From: Bacillus aquiflavi | Lineage (GTDB): Bacteria > Bacillota > Bacilli > Bacillales > Cytobacillaceae | Assembly (NCBI RefSeq): GCF_019915265.1 | Contig: NZ_CP082780.1 | Span: forward strand, 1,984,001 to 2,048,000 | Reading direction: 5' to 3' | DNA: 64,000 nucleotides | Shown here: positions 45,021 to 54,976 of the stretch, one piece after another | How the letters are laid out: each line of letters starts with the position of its first letter | How positions within the stretch are numbered: the stretch's first letter is position 1 | Position numbers and translations under genes: made by a program | The notes under the pieces: generated by a model | What the model was told of the DNA's origin: nothing | The model's input: only the letters and a program-made list of their open reading frames with translations | Database searches by the model: none

Positions 45021-45995
45021 TCAATTAAATAACTGTTTAACCGCCGTATATGCAGCTAGCTGCTTTTGCTTTTTTTCATACCACGAAGTCAGCTTAATCG
45101 GATAAATATGTTCAATTGGCATATTAAACCATTTTCCTGACTTATTCTTTTTTGCCTTCCAATCTTGGCGTTTTTTGATATCGTGATTAATAATTGGATA
45201 TGTCATCCGAAGAAATGGTGTTACCCGCTCTACCTTTTTTAGAAAAAATCGTTCGTAATCATAGCGTGATCCTGTATGAACAGTGCGTTCAGAAAATTCA
45301 TAAAACAAATGAAATAAATCAAAGTCAAATAAAATAGAAGCAAGTCTTTTCCCCAAATCGATCCGCCTCGTCACATTATTAAATTTATTCACACTTGCGC
45401 CATATAATTCCCCTCTACACGTTGGAAAAAGGACTACACTAAAATGGAGAGCATCTTGAACTAAAAACGGTAAAGAACGAAAAACTCTTTTTTTATAAAC
45501 AGGGTGTTCTAAGACAGCTTCTTGAATTACATTTTGTTCATTAATAATTAAACTAGTGAGTAAACGATTTTCATCTTTAAATAACCAAAACTGGTTCCAT
45601 TCATTTTCCATAAATTGTGATACGTGAAAATAACGTAATAAATGAAACATTGGCCTATTCAATTTCGTCGAATAATGATAGAGCAACAATTGAGGAAAAG
45701 CATCTTGAAAGATGAGCCAGTTAGCACGTTCATATGTTAAAAAAAGGCGTCTTCTCATTTCAGGTTGGATTATTTCCCGATAGATGCTTCCTTCAAGATC
45801 ACACATATTCCAGCCTGCATTGCGGGAGACCATACTTGCTAAAAACGACCATTTAATATTTTTATGCAGATTAAAAAACTTTCGATAACTGTTGGTTCTT
45901 GCAATATTATCAACATTATATTTACTTGTCTTCGAACGGATGACATCTAGAAGTTTTTTTTCACATTCTAAAAGAGGAGTTGTAAAACACATCAT
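45021..45995 (-). CDS. yppC: YppC family protein (DUF2515)
   Basis: A 324-residue soluble protein of unknown function, conserved next to recU in Bacillus. It carries DUF2515 features such as NIARTNSYRKFFNLHKNIKW, SMVSRNAGWNMCDLEG, and GSRYDYERFF near residue 260. The frame could start at TTG 46004, but the two ATG codons at 45995/45992 sit at a better distance from AAAGGAG. Divergent from recU with about 115 bases between them. No catalytic motif recognised. Confidence 0.85.
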   Translation of the reverse strand: MMCFTTPLLECEKKLLDVIRSKTSKYNVDNIARTNSYRKFFNLHKNIKWSFLASMVSRNAGWNMCDLEGSIYREIIQPEMRRRLFLTYERANWLIFQDAFPQLLLYHYSTKLNRPMFHLLRYFHVSQFMENEWNQFWLFKDENRLLTSLIINEQNVIQEAVLEHPVYKKRVFRSLPFLVQDALHFSVVLFPTCRGELYGASVNKFNNVTRRIDLGKRLASILFDFDLFHLFYEFSERTVHTGSRYDYERFFLKKVERVTPFLRMTYPIINHDIKKRQDWKAKKNKSGKWFNMPIEHIYPIKLTSWYEKKQKQLAAYTAVKQLFN

Positions 45996-46111
45996 TTTAT
46001 TCAATCTCCTTTAAAAACAATTACATTTATAATGAGTTGATTTGGTATTTTTTATACACCATTTTAATTCAGTTTTAGGTATAATAAATAGTAGTTTGTG
46101 AGGTGGCAAAA

Positions 46112-46708
46112 ATGAAAATTCATTACCCAAACGGGCAGCCTTATCAAGTTAAAAGAATTCAACAATCTAAAGGGAAAAAGTTGATATACGGTAATCGCGG
46201 CATGACTTTGGAAGAAGATTTAAATGAAAAAAATAAATTTTATTTAGTCAATCGCATTGCTGTCATTCATAAAAAACCGACGCCTGTCCAAATTGTTGAT
46301 GTTGATTATCCGCGAAGAAGTGCTGCTGTAATTAAGGAGGCATATTTTAAACAACCTTCAACAACAGACTATAACGGTGTTTACAAAGGAAAATATCTTG
46401 ATTTTGAGGCAAAGGAAACGAAGAGTGCTACTTCATTTCCTTTAAAAAATTTCCATGAGCATCAAATAAGTCATATGAAGGAAGTACTCTTCCATGGGGG
46501 GATTTCTTTTGTCATTTTACGCTTCTCCACAACTGAAGAAGTTTTTTTGCTGGAAGCAAAGGATTTATTTGTATTTTGGAATAGAATGGTCAAAGGTGGA
46601 AGGAAATCAATTACAAAAGAAGAAATAGCTCAATTTGGATACAATATTCCTCTTGGATTTCAACCTAGAATCGACTATATTAAATTAATCAATCAACTTT
46701 ACTATTAA
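46112..46708 (+). CDS. recU: Holliday junction resolvase RecU
   Basis: Structure-specific endonuclease of 198 residues that resolves four-way DNA junctions during recombination and chromosome segregation. The catalytic core shows the conserved [20 protein letters not shown] (Asp, Glu and Lys of the nuclease site), [10 protein letters not shown] and GISFVILRF. The N-terminal [20 protein letters not shown] matches RecU. The ATG at 46112 follows GAGGTGG; the frame is open from a GTG three codons before. Upstream of ponA, as in B. subtilis, 104 bases apart. Confidence 0.95.
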   Translation: MKIHYPNGQPYQVKRIQQSKGKKLIYGNRGMTLEEDLNEKNKFYLVNRIAVIHKKPTPVQIVDVDYPRRSAAVIKEAYFKQPSTTDYNGVYKGKYLDFEAKETKSATSFPLKNFHEHQISHMKEVLFHGGISFVILRFSTTEEVFLLEAKDLFVFWNRMVKGGRKSITKEEIAQFGYNIPLGFQPRIDYIKLINQLYY

Positions 46709-46812
46709 TTGAAATTATTTTCCTTATGATAAAATTGATGCTCATTCTATGTTGACCAAAAAAATTGATCGCATCTGGCGCCCGTTAACGAATAGAAAGG
46801 AAGGAACAGCTT

Positions 46813-49470
46813 ATGACAGAAAAATATCAAAGTAGAGAGGAGCGCCGTAGACTTGCAGCAAATAAGAAAGCTAAAAGCAAAGGAAAACAAAAACCTAAAA
46901 AACTATTTAAAAAGATTTTTATGGCTTTCGTTATTCTTGGAATTATCGGATTACTTACTGGTGCTGCAACGTTTGCATTTTTAGTAAAAGACGCTCCAAA
47001 AATTGATGAAGCCTTATTAAAAGATCCAATCTCTTCGAAAATTTATGATAAGGATGGAAATTTAATCCGTGAAGTTGGCACTGAAAGAAGAGAATATGTT
47101 GATTATGAAGATATACCTGAAGTAATGAAAAATGCTGTACTGGCAACAGAAGATGTTCGCTTCTTTAAACATAGTGGAGTTGATATTATTCGAATCGGCG
47201 GTGCTGTTGTTGCAAATATTACTGGCGGATTCGGTTCAGAAGGAGCAAGTACAATTACACAGCAATTAGTCAAAAACTCCTTTTTAAATCCTGAAAAAAC
47301 AATTAAACGAAAAGCACAGGAAGCATGGCTTGCCTTTCAATTAGAGCGTAAATATACAAAAAAAAAAATATTTGAAATGTATGTAAATAAAAATAACATG
47401 TCACAAGGTGTTCATGGGATTGCCACAGCGTCTAAAGTTTATTTTGATAAAGAGTTAAAAGAATTAGAGGTTCAAGAAGCTGCGTTACTAGCTGGTCTTT
47501 TTCAAAGTCCAAACAGGTATAATCCATTTAAACATCCTGAACGTGCAGAGAAACGAAGAAATGTTGTATTAACATTAATGAATCAGCATGGCTTTATTTC
47601 TAAAGAAGAAATGGAAAAAGCAAAAAGCATCCCTGTCACTGCTTCATTAATTCCTGAAGAAGAACGAAAAACGGATTTACAGCCGTTTGATTTTTTTATT
47701 GATCGTGTGATTGATGAAGTCGAAGAACTTGGAGACTATAATATTTTTGCTGACGGTTTAAAAGTTTATACAACTTTAGATTCAAAAGCACAAACTCATG
47801 TTGAAAAAATATTAGATACAGATGAAATTATTCAATACCCAGATGAGAAGTTCCAAGCTGGGATTACTCTCCTTGATACAAAAACAGGTGAAATCAGAGC
47901 ATTAGGCGGAGGAAGAAATCAAGAAGTTCAGCGAGGATTTAATTTTGCTACAGATACAAAAAGGCAACCTGGTTCAACGATAAAACCAATTTTAGACTAC
48001 GGTCCAGCAATTGAACATTTAAAATGGTCTACTTATCACCAGCTCAATGATAAACAATATGCATATTCTGATGGAACACCGATTAACAACTGGGATAATA
48101 AGTTTATGGGCCAAATGTCGATCCGTGAAGCACTTGGCAGATCTAGAAATATTCCAGCCTTGCAAGCATTACAGGCAGCTGGTCTTGATAAAGCTAAAGA
48201 ATTCGCAGTCAATTTAGGCATACCTCTTGAAGAAATTCATGAATCATACTCAGTTGGAGGGCTTAAAGAGGGAGTGTCTCCGTTACAAATGGCAGGTGCG
48301 TACAGTGCGTTTGGTAATAATGGGGTTTATAATGAACCGTATGCAGTGAAAAAAATCGAACTTCGTGATGGCACAGTAATTGATACAACACCAGAGTCTC
48401 AAGTTGTAATGAAAGATTACACTGCCTTTATGATTACTGATATGCTAAAAGAAGTATTAAACGCCCCTTATGGAACAGGGAGAGCAGCAAACATTCCTAA
48501 TTTACATGTTGCTGGTAAAACTGGAACAACAAACTATACGGATAAAGAGCGAGGGCAGTTCGACATCCCTAAAGGAGCGGTGCCTGACGCATGGTTTGCT
48601 GGTTATACAACAAATTATTCCTTAGCCGTATGGACTGGTTATGAAAATCGCTCTGAATACATTCCTTCAGGGAATTCACAAAAAATTGCACAACACATTT
48701 TCAAAAATTTAATGGAGGAAGTTTCCAAGGATGTTGAAACACCTGACTTCGAAGTACCAAAAAGTGTTGTAAAAATTGGTGTAGAAAAAGGTTCTAATCC
48801 GCCAAAGCTTCCAAGTAAAGGAACACCAAAAGATGCGGTTACTTACGAATATTTTGTTAAAGGACATGAACCGAAAGCTGTCTCACAGAAATTTGAGAAA
48901 ATTGATGCCCCTAAAGGCTTGAATGCAAAGTATGATGAAGCAGCAAATGAAATTGCTTTATCATGGGATTACAAAGACTCTGAAGTTGAATTTGAAGTTA
49001 CGATGTCCGTAAATGGCGGACAGGGACAACAACTGGCTGTTACATCAGATAAAGGTGTAAAAGTAGCAAATCCACAGCCAGGAGCAAGTTATACATTTAA
49101 AGTTACGGCTATTGCTAACGGCCGACGAAGTAGTCCAGCCACTGCTGCAATAACCATTCCTGGTCCAGCTACAGATGAAGAAGATGAAGATAAAGATGAA
49201 AACCCTGATGAAGATAATGAGGATAAAGATGATGAAAATCCTCAAGATGGAACGAATGAACCAGCTGAACCAGCAGATGGAACAAATGGGCCACCTCAGC
49301 CAGGAGATGGGACAAATAACGGCAATGGAAATAATAGCGGAAACGACGATAAAAGAGATGATCCAGGAAACAATGGCGGAGATAATGGTGGAAACGGAGA
49401 TGGCGGTACAACTCCTCCTCCACCAACTAATGGAGATTCAAATAACAATAATAATAATCAGGGAGAGTAA
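46813..49470 (+). CDS. ponA: Class A penicillin-binding protein PBP1 (PonA)
   Basis: Bifunctional cell-wall synthase of 885 residues: cytoplasmic basic N-terminus, one membrane helix (about residues 35-58), glycosyltransferase family 51 domain (ATEDVRFFKHSGVD, GASTITQQLVKN), transpeptidase domain with active-site Ser in GSTIKP, SRN and KTGTTN, then a fibronectin type III domain (about 690-780) and a low-complexity Asp/Asn/Gly-rich tail. The tail repeats DGTN-P units. ATG follows AAGGAAGG. It polymerises and cross-links peptidoglycan; partner gpsB is in this window. Confidence 0.96.
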   Translation: MTEKYQSREERRRLAANKKAKSKGKQKPKKLFKKIFMAFVILGIIGLLTGAATFAFLVKDAPKIDEALLKDPISSKIYDKDGNLIREVGTERREYVDYEDIPEVMKNAVLATEDVRFFKHSGVDIIRIGGAVVANITGGFGSEGASTITQQLVKNSFLNPEKTIKRKAQEAWLAFQLERKYTKKKIFEMYVNKNNMSQGVHGIATASKVYFDKELKELEVQEAALLAGLFQSPNRYNPFKHPERAEKRRNVVLTLMNQHGFISKEEMEKAKSIPVTASLIPEEERKTDLQPFDFFIDRVIDEVEELGDYNIFADGLKVYTTLDSKAQTHVEKILDTDEIIQYPDEKFQAGITLLDTKTGEIRALGGGRNQEVQRGFNFATDTKRQPGSTIKPILDYGPAIEHLKWSTYHQLNDKQYAYSDGTPINNWDNKFMGQMSIREALGRSRNIPALQALQAAGLDKAKEFAVNLGIPLEEIHESYSVGGLKEGVSPLQMAGAYSAFGNNGVYNEPYAVKKIELRDGTVIDTTPESQVVMKDYTAFMITDMLKEVLNAPYGTGRAANIPNLHVAGKTGTTNYTDKERGQFDIPKGAVPDAWFAGYTTNYSLAVWTGYENRSEYIPSGNSQKIAQHIFKNLMEEVSKDVETPDFEVPKSVVKIGVEKGSNPPKLPSKGTPKDAVTYEYFVKGHEPKAVSQKFEKIDAPKGLNAKYDEAANEIALSWDYKDSEVEFEVTMSVNGGQGQQLAVTSDKGVKVANPQPGASYTFKVTAIANGRRSSPATAAITIPGPATDEEDEDKDENPDEDNEDKDDENPQDGTNEPAEPADGTNGPPQPGDGTNNGNGNNSGNDDKRDDPGNNGGDNGGNGDGGTTPPPPTNGDSNNNNNNQGE

Positions 49471-49508
49471 ACTAAAAAGAGGCTGGGACAAAACTAGCTT
49501 CAAATAGT

Positions 49509-49548
49509 GAGAAAGGTGAATTTGAGTACGCTCAAATTCACCTCTCTC
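49509..49548. terminator. Long hairpin after the IS1182 transposase
   Basis: GAGAAAGGTGAATTTGAG pairs with CTCAAATTCACCTCTCTC around TACG, a nearly perfect 18-bp stem. On the + strand it is followed by a T-rich run and may also end ponA transcripts. Confidence 0.6.
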
Positions 49549-49577
49549 TATTTTTGTGTATATATTCCTCTATTCCC

Positions 49578-50101
49578 TCAGTTGTTGACAGTGAATTTTC
49601 TTAAATTCACTGCCATTAACGCAAGACCCATTTCGTTCTCTACCTTCAATTTTCCTCGTACAGAAAATCGTGTAAAACGTAAATTGGCCTTCAATAATCC
49701 AAAAACTGGATCCACGTCGATTTTGCATTTTCGATAGATGGCACTCGCTTTCTCTTTTGAAAGCTTCGCTCTTATATATTCTTTTTACTGTTCCCATTTT
49801 TTATTCATCATTAATTTGCGATTGTTGCCTTCTTATGCTTTTGTAAGATGTGCGAAATGGGCATATTTTGAACTTCCGTTGGAAGCCTGTACGGTCATTA
49901 TGGACAGAATGATTGTATAGCTGGTTTGACTTTTCAATTAAACTTAAGCATCATGCGTGGATGATAGGCAGGACAGCCCTCATTTCGCAGAAATGGTTCG
50001 AACGCTTCATGAGGGATACTTTCAACTAAATGATGGACATAGAAGGTATCATTATTTTGTAATTTTACTTCTAAATCTAAAGGCAAAACTAGTTGATTCA
50101 T
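49578..50101 (-). pseudogene. IS1182-family transposase, deleted and frameshifted
   Basis: The N-terminal piece (50101-49934) reads MNQLVLPLDLEVKLQNNDTF, then VHHLVESIPHEAFEPFLRNE and YHPRMMLK, the usual IS1182 opening. After a junction come DRTGFQRKFK, then in other frames EGNNRKLMMNKKWEQ, KEYIRAKLSKEKASAIYRK and DVDPVFGLLKANLRFTRFSV, ending with VNLRKFTVNN (stop 49578). Most of the middle, including part of the catalytic domain, is gone, and stops and frameshifts interrupt the rest. Not functional. Confidence 0.85.
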
Positions 50102-50159
50102 AAGTTTTTGTGTAGTAATTTAATTTCATCAGAAGTGTACCTTATTTTTTATTAAAAAA

Positions 50160-50209
50160 TCAAAGCCGGTGAAATTTTACTTGTCGTAAAATTTCACCGG
50201 CTTTTTTTC
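50160..50209. terminator. Strong bidirectional terminator downstream of ypoC
   Basis: A perfect 19-bp stem AAAGCCGGTGAAATTTTAC/GTAAAATTTCACCGGCTTT with a four-base loop and T-runs on both strands. Confidence 0.85.
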
Positions 50210-50236
50210 TAAAGAGATGGGTTTTGGCCTGCCTCC

Positions 50237-50761
50237 TTATTTTTTTAATGCCTCTTTTTTAAAATACTGTTTTTCTAATTCAATCATTAATTCTGAAAGC
50301 TGTACAAATGAATGATAGTCATTAGGTCTTGCAAAAATAAAATCGAGCCGTTCTTTAAAGTTGACTGGTTTCCAAACAAAGAGATCTTCTTTAAAATAAT
50401 AAGATTGTAAATTCACTGGTAAATGATGCACCCAAAATAAAAATTGTACAAATAATGCAATACCCCGTTTCATTGGTTTTAACGCCTGCCGCCGATCACG
50501 TCTCTCAAAAATGTCTATAAGAGTTTTTTTTAATTGCTTCCATTCTGTTAACAGCTGAGGAATGACCGCTTCTGGTGTTTCCCACGGTCTATTCCCCTTC
50601 ACTCCAGAATAATAAGCAACCTCATAGGAAAACAATTCATTGAGAATGATCTGAGAGTGATTTTTAACAGCAGCTATTTTTGTTTCAATCTTATCATCGG
50701 GAAAAAAGAACGAATTTTTCAATTGTACTGGGACAGGAATGATTTTATTTTTTTGTTCCAA
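50237..50761 (-). CDS. ypoC: YpoC family protein
   Basis: A 174-residue soluble, helical protein of unknown function that follows nth in Bacillus. Seen: AYYSGVKGNRPWETPEAVIP, ALFVQFLFWVHHLPVNLQSY and FARPNDYHSFVQLSELMIEL, which look like the conserved core. The start lies inside nth (17-base overlap), so it is translated with it. Last gene of dnaD-nth-ypoC. No catalytic motif recognised. Confidence 0.83.
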   Translation of the reverse strand: MEQKNKIIPVPVQLKNSFFFPDDKIETKIAAVKNHSQIILNELFSYEVAYYSGVKGNRPWETPEAVIPQLLTEWKQLKKTLIDIFERRDRRQALKPMKRGIALFVQFLFWVHHLPVNLQSYYFKEDLFVWKPVNFKERLDFIFARPNDYHSFVQLSELMIELEKQYFKKEALKK

Positions 50762-51413
50762 CTGAATCTTTCCTTTTCATGCGTTTTTTCCCTTCCCTAC
50801 ATATATCTAGTAATGGACAAGTCTCGCATTGCGGGTTTTGAGCTTTACAATGATAACGGCCAAAAAAGATCAACCGATGATGCGTAATGGACCATTCATC
50901 TTGAGGAATTTTTCTCATCAATGTTTTTTCGACTTCTAGTACAGAATCTTTCCAACGGCAAAATCCTAAACGTTTACTTACTCTCTCTACATGTGTGTCA
51001 ATCGCAATAGCAGGAACGTGAAAGGCTACAGACATGACAACATTAGCTGTTTTTCTTCCTACTCCTGGAAGCTTCATGAGCTCTTCTCGTTCTTTTGGTA
51101 CTTCTCCGTTATATTCTTCAATTAACATTTTACATAATTTTTGGATATTCCTTGCTTTATTTCTAAATAAGCCAATTGACCTTATGTCTTCTTGTAATTC
51201 CTCTAAAGGAACATTTAAATAGTCTTCTGGAGTTTTATATTTTTGAAACAGTTTTTTTGTTACTTTGTTTACTAATACATCAGTACATTGTGCTGAAAGA
51301 GCAACAGCAATAACTAGTTCAAACGGATTAGAATGAATTAATTCGCAATGAGCATTAGGAAACATTTCACCCATTTTGTTTAAGCAATATTTAATTTGTG
51401 TGTTATTTAACAT
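50745..51413 (-). CDS. nth: Endonuclease III (DNA glycosylase/AP lyase)
   Basis: Base-excision repair enzyme of 222 residues that removes oxidised pyrimidines and cuts abasic sites. Helix-hairpin-helix LMKLPGVGRKTANVVMSVAF with the catalytic lysine, catalytic Asp in AIDTHVERVSKRL, and a C-terminal 4Fe-4S cluster with C-x6-C-x2-C-x5-C in CKAQNPQCETCPLLDIC. The ATG follows AGGTGAAAATAAA. Co-transcribed with dnaD and ypoC. Confidence 0.96.
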   Translation of the reverse strand: MLNNTQIKYCLNKMGEMFPNAHCELIHSNPFELVIAVALSAQCTDVLVNKVTKKLFQKYKTPEDYLNVPLEELQEDIRSIGLFRNKARNIQKLCKMLIEEYNGEVPKEREELMKLPGVGRKTANVVMSVAFHVPAIAIDTHVERVSKRLGFCRWKDSVLEVEKTLMRKIPQDEWSITHHRLIFFGRYHCKAQNPQCETCPLLDICREGKKRMKRKDSVGTKK

Positions 51414-51461
51414 TTTATTTTCACCTATTTTTTTATTGTTAAATCTATCTTAAAAATAGTT

Positions 51462-52181
51462 TTAGTCTGATCTGTCCTCACTAAGCCAATTGTAAAAAGG
51501 AATCGATTTAGATGTTGCTGATGTCTCATACTGTTTTTTTCTCTGTTGGGTTTGGTATTGGCGAAACTTTCTCCCATGGATTTTCGCTTGTTCAATTGTA
51601 CGAATTCCGTTCTTCTTCCATTCGAACAAAATCCGATCAATATAGCGAAAATTAAGCTTACCTGAAATAACAGCTTCACGAAGAGCAGCTGTTATAATAG
51701 TCGGATCATGACGATCGTCATCAAGCCACATTCCTAACGTCTCACATTCAAACGGTGATAACGGTCTGCCAAATTCTTGTTCAAAGCACGTATATAAATC
51801 AGCTTCTTCATTTTTTTGAATGACTGCTTCCTCTTGTTTTTTATTATAAAGAAATTGTTCGATTACTTTTTCTAAAAGAGGCTGTAACGAATATTTTTCA
51901 AAACGGATTCCTTCAGAATTAAAACCATCGATTATGTTTATAAATCCTTTTTGAATTAGACGGCTAAGCATCTCACTGCAATCTGATGAATTGATTGTCA
52001 TCCTGTTGGAAAGCTCCTCCGGGGTAGGAAAGTCATTTCCTTTTTCAATAAAGGAAAAAATATGTATTAGAAGGATGACTTCTTGTTCATTTAACCCCAA
52101 CTGCTTATAACCGGTTATTAATGCATAGGGAATCGTTATTTGTCCTTCATCATGCCAAGCTAACAAACTTTTTTTCAACAT
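51462..52181 (-). CDS. dnaD: DNA replication initiation protein DnaD
   Basis: Primosomal protein of 239 residues that remodels DNA at oriC and at restarting forks and helps load DnaC helicase with DnaB/DnaI. The N-terminal winged helix covers about residues 1-95 (GYKQLGLNEQEVILLIHIFS); the C-terminal DDBH2 domain includes FGRPLSPFECETLGMWLDDD and the YxxxIRtI-type end RYIDRILFEWKKNGIRTIEQ. The ATG follows AGAGGTG. First gene of dnaD-nth-ypoC. Confidence 0.95.
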   Translation of the reverse strand: MLKKSLLAWHDEGQITIPYALITGYKQLGLNEQEVILLIHIFSFIEKGNDFPTPEELSNRMTINSSDCSEMLSRLIQKGFINIIDGFNSEGIRFEKYSLQPLLEKVIEQFLYNKKQEEAVIQKNEEADLYTCFEQEFGRPLSPFECETLGMWLDDDRHDPTIITAALREAVISGKLNFRYIDRILFEWKKNGIRTIEQAKIHGRKFRQYQTQQRKKQYETSATSKSIPFYNWLSEDRSD

Positions 52182-52339
52182 TTTTAGAACACCTCTTTGT
52201 CTAGTATAACATGAACAGTGATCTAAAGAACGAATCGTATTTAAGCCAAATCATATGAAAAAACGGCGAAAGTCTGCTTTTCTTAAGCATCCTTTAACCG
52301 TTTAAAAATAAAAATTAATATAAATTAAAATATTAAATA

Positions 52340-53635
52340 TTAAGGGTATAAACGATTTAAAAGACGCGGGAACGGGATCGTTTCTCTAACATGTTCCACC
52401 CCGCTAATCCATGCTACTGTTCTTTCAAGTCCAAGCCCAAAACCAGAATGAGGAACGGCTCCATATTGACGCAAATCCAAGTACCATTTGTAAGCATCAA
52501 CGTCTAAACCATGCTCCTGTATCCGTTTCTTTAATAGATCATAATCATAAATACGTTCAGACCCGCCAATGATTTCTCCATATCCTTCTGGTGCAATTAA
52601 ATCTGCACATAGTACAACTTCATCGCGTTCGGGATGAGGCTCCATATAAAATGGCTTTAAAGATGTAGGATAGTGAGTAATAAATACCGGCTTATCAAAG
52701 CTTTCTGCAATGACAGTTTCATGCGGAGCACCAAAATCCTCTCCCCATTCTATATCATTAAAACCTTTCTCATGTAATCGCTTAATCGCATCATCGTATG
52801 TAATCCTTGGGAATGGTGCTTTTATTTTCTCAAGTTTAGAAATATCACGGCCAAGTGTCTGTAATTCAAGGTTACAATTTTTCAATACAGCTTGTACTAA
52901 GTAGCTGACATATTCTTCCTGAATGACTAAACTGTCCTCAAATTTGCAAAAAGCCATCTCGGGCTCGATCATCCAAAATTCAATTAAATGACGGCGTGTT
53001 TTTGATTTTTCCGCACGAAAGGTTGGTCCAAATGAAAACACCTTTCCTAAAGCCATCGCTGCTGCTTCCATATATAACTGTCCACTTTGTGAAAGGAATG
53101 CATCCTCATCAAAATATTTTGTATGAAATAATTCCGTTGTTCCTTCAGGTGCACTGCCAGTTAAGATCGGTGGATCGACCTTTACAAAACCGTGTTCATT
53201 AAAAAATTCATATGTTGCCCGAATGATTTCATTACGAATTTTCATCATAGCATGTTGGCGGCGAGCACGGAGCCATAAATGACGATGATCCATTAAAAAC
53301 TCTGTACCATGTTTTTTTGGCGTTATCGGGTAATCGACCGCTTGTTGGATCACTTCGATTTTATTTACAGATAGTTCATAACCGAATGGTGAACGTTCAT
53401 CCTTTTGCACTTTACCAGTCACATATATTGAAGATTCTTGAGTAATTGCTTTAGCTAATTGAAAAACTTCTTCCTCTACTTCGCTTTTCACTACAACTCC
53501 TTGTATAAACCCAGTACCATCGCGTAATTGTAAAAAAGCGATTTTCCCGCTTGATCGTTTGTTTGCTAACCATGCTCCAATTGTTACTTCTTGATCAACA
53601 TATTGATAAACTTCTGATATTGTCGTCTTTGTCAC
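52340..53635 (-). CDS. asnS: Asparaginyl-tRNA synthetase
   Basis: Class IIb aminoacyl-tRNA synthetase, 431 residues from the GTG at 53635, which follows TTGGAGGG; the frame is open to 53695 but that would add residues not found in AsnS. The OB-fold anticodon domain (about 15-100) has [20 protein letters not shown] and [14 protein letters not shown]; the catalytic domain has motif 2 [20 protein letters not shown] and motif 3 [15 protein letters not shown]. It charges tRNA-Asn with asparagine. Downstream of aspB in the same direction. Confidence 0.95.
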   Translation of the reverse strand: MTKTTISEVYQYVDQEVTIGAWLANKRSSGKIAFLQLRDGTGFIQGVVVKSEVEEEVFQLAKAITQESSIYVTGKVQKDERSPFGYELSVNKIEVIQQAVDYPITPKKHGTEFLMDHRHLWLRARRQHAMMKIRNEIIRATYEFFNEHGFVKVDPPILTGSAPEGTTELFHTKYFDEDAFLSQSGQLYMEAAAMALGKVFSFGPTFRAEKSKTRRHLIEFWMIEPEMAFCKFEDSLVIQEEYVSYLVQAVLKNCNLELQTLGRDISKLEKIKAPFPRITYDDAIKRLHEKGFNDIEWGEDFGAPHETVIAESFDKPVFITHYPTSLKPFYMEPHPERDEVVLCADLIAPEGYGEIIGGSERIYDYDLLKKRIQEHGLDVDAYKWYLDLRQYGAVPHSGFGLGLERTVAWISGVEHVRETIPFPRLLNRLYP

Positions 53636-53701
53636 TTTATTCCCTCCAAAAACTGAATCGCTTTTTATTATACCTTTCGATATGGATACAAGCAATGTTA
53701 A

Positions 53702-53745
53702 AGCGGAAAAGCTAATGACTCACTTTTCCGCCTCTTTGTTTTTAT
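53702..53745. terminator. Terminator between aspB and asnS
   Basis: AGCGGAAAAG pairs with CTTTTCCGC around 11 bases, T-rich on both strands. It may partly separate aspB and asnS. Confidence 0.65.
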
Positions 53746-53760
53746 ATGAAAAATCGTCTA

Positions 53761-54948
53761 CTATTTATGTCCTTCAACGAATTGTTTCATTCTATTAACT
53801 GCTTCTTCCAATACATCTAGTGATGTCGCATAAGATAAACGAATATTATCCGGTGAACCAAAACCAGAGCCTGGAATAACTGCTACCATTGCTTTTTCGA
53901 GTAATGCATTAGAAAACTCGTCAACTGAAGTGTAGCCTGTTAATTGTGCGGCTTTCTTTACGTTAGGGAACAAATAAAATGCTCCTTGAGGTTTAACACA
54001 AGAAAAACCCGGAATTTTAGTGAGTTGATCATATATAATATTTAGTCTTTTTTCAAAAGCCTGCCGCATTTCATCAACTGGCGCTTGAGAACCGCTATAT
54101 GCTGCTATTGCCCCAAATTGAGCTGTTGTCGTTGGATTAGACGTGCTGTGACTCGCCAAATTTGTCATTGCCTTTATCATTTGCTCGTTACCAACAGCAT
54201 AACCAATTCTCCACCCTGTCATGGAGTGAGATTTTGAAACACCATTAATAATAATTGTTAATTCTTTTAAATTTGGTGATATTTCAGCAATTGAAACATG
54301 TTTGTTTTCTTCGTAAACAAGCTTTTCATAAATTTCATCTGAAATAATTAATATATTATTTTTTAAACAAACTTCTCCTAGAGCAGTCAATTCATCCTTT
54401 GTATAAAGCATCCCAGTCGGATTACTCGGTGAATTAATAATGAGCGCTTTTGTCTTATTTGAAATAGCTCCTTCTAATTGTTGCGGAGTTATTTTAAACT
54501 GATTCTCTTCTTTGCCCGTTACATAAACAGGTATACCGCCAGCAAGCTTAACTTGTTCAGGATAACTTACCCAGTAAGGAGCAGGTATGATCACCTCGTC
54601 CCCTTTATTTAGCAACACTTGAAATAATGTATATAGAGCATGCTTTGCTCCAGTTGTAACAATGATTTCACTTGCTGTATATTCAAGACCTTGATCTTTT
54701 TTTAACTTTTTGATAATTTCCTTTTTTAAAAGAGGTAAGCCGCTTGAAGGAGTGTATTTTGTTTGACCTTGATTCATTGATGCATACGCTGCATCGATAA
54801 TATGCTGTGGCGTATTAAAATCTGGCTCACCTGCACCTAAACCGATCACATCATGTCCCTGTTCTTTTAACTCCTTTGCCTTTGCAGTAATAGCAAGAGT
54901 AGAAGATGGTGTTAATGCTTTTACTCTTTCTGCTAATTGGAACTCCAT
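53761..54948 (-). CDS. aspB: Aspartate aminotransferase AspB (class I)
   Basis: PLP enzyme of 395 residues interconverting aspartate and 2-oxoglutarate with oxaloacetate and glutamate. Start ATG 54948 follows GGGGGA (the frame is open to 55017). N-terminus LAERVKALTPSSTLAITAKA matches AspB; INSPSNPTGMLYTKDEL, the PLP aspartate context IISDEIYEKLVYE, and the Schiff-base lysine in NGVSKSHSMTGWRIGY are intact. Follows ypmB in the same direction, as in B. subtilis. Confidence 0.95.
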   Translation of the reverse strand: MEFQLAERVKALTPSSTLAITAKAKELKEQGHDVIGLGAGEPDFNTPQHIIDAAYASMNQGQTKYTPSSGLPLLKKEIIKKLKKDQGLEYTASEIIVTTGAKHALYTLFQVLLNKGDEVIIPAPYWVSYPEQVKLAGGIPVYVTGKEENQFKITPQQLEGAISNKTKALIINSPSNPTGMLYTKDELTALGEVCLKNNILIISDEIYEKLVYEENKHVSIAEISPNLKELTIIINGVSKSHSMTGWRIGYAVGNEQMIKAMTNLASHSTSNPTTTAQFGAIAAYSGSQAPVDEMRQAFEKRLNIIYDQLTKIPGFSCVKPQGAFYLFPNVKKAAQLTGYTSVDEFSNALLEKAMVAVIPGSGFGSPDNIRLSYATSLDVLEEAVNRMKQFVEGHK

Positions 54949-54976
54949 TTTATCTTTTCCCCCATCCGCGAAAACT

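Larger units (their letters stand above)
49475..50110 (-). mobile_element. Remnant of an IS1182-family insertion sequence
   Basis: A degraded element: right-end-like GAGGCTGGGACAAAAC (49484-49499), an 18-bp hairpin (49509-49548) after the transposase, and N- and C-terminal transposase pieces separated by a large internal deletion. The opposite terminal repeat was not found. It lies between ponA and ypoC. Confidence 0.75.

Noticed and set aside
48900-49470. Internal repeats in the ponA tail as a possible CRISPR-like array
   Set aside because: The repeats encode DGTN-P units in frame and are not regularly spaced identical repeats; no cas genes are present.
49175-49507. Rightward 110-codon methionine/isoleucine-rich frame and opposite frames over the ponA tail
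   Set aside because: Shadow frames created by the Asp/Asn/Gly-rich low-complexity coding sequence of the ponA C-terminus.
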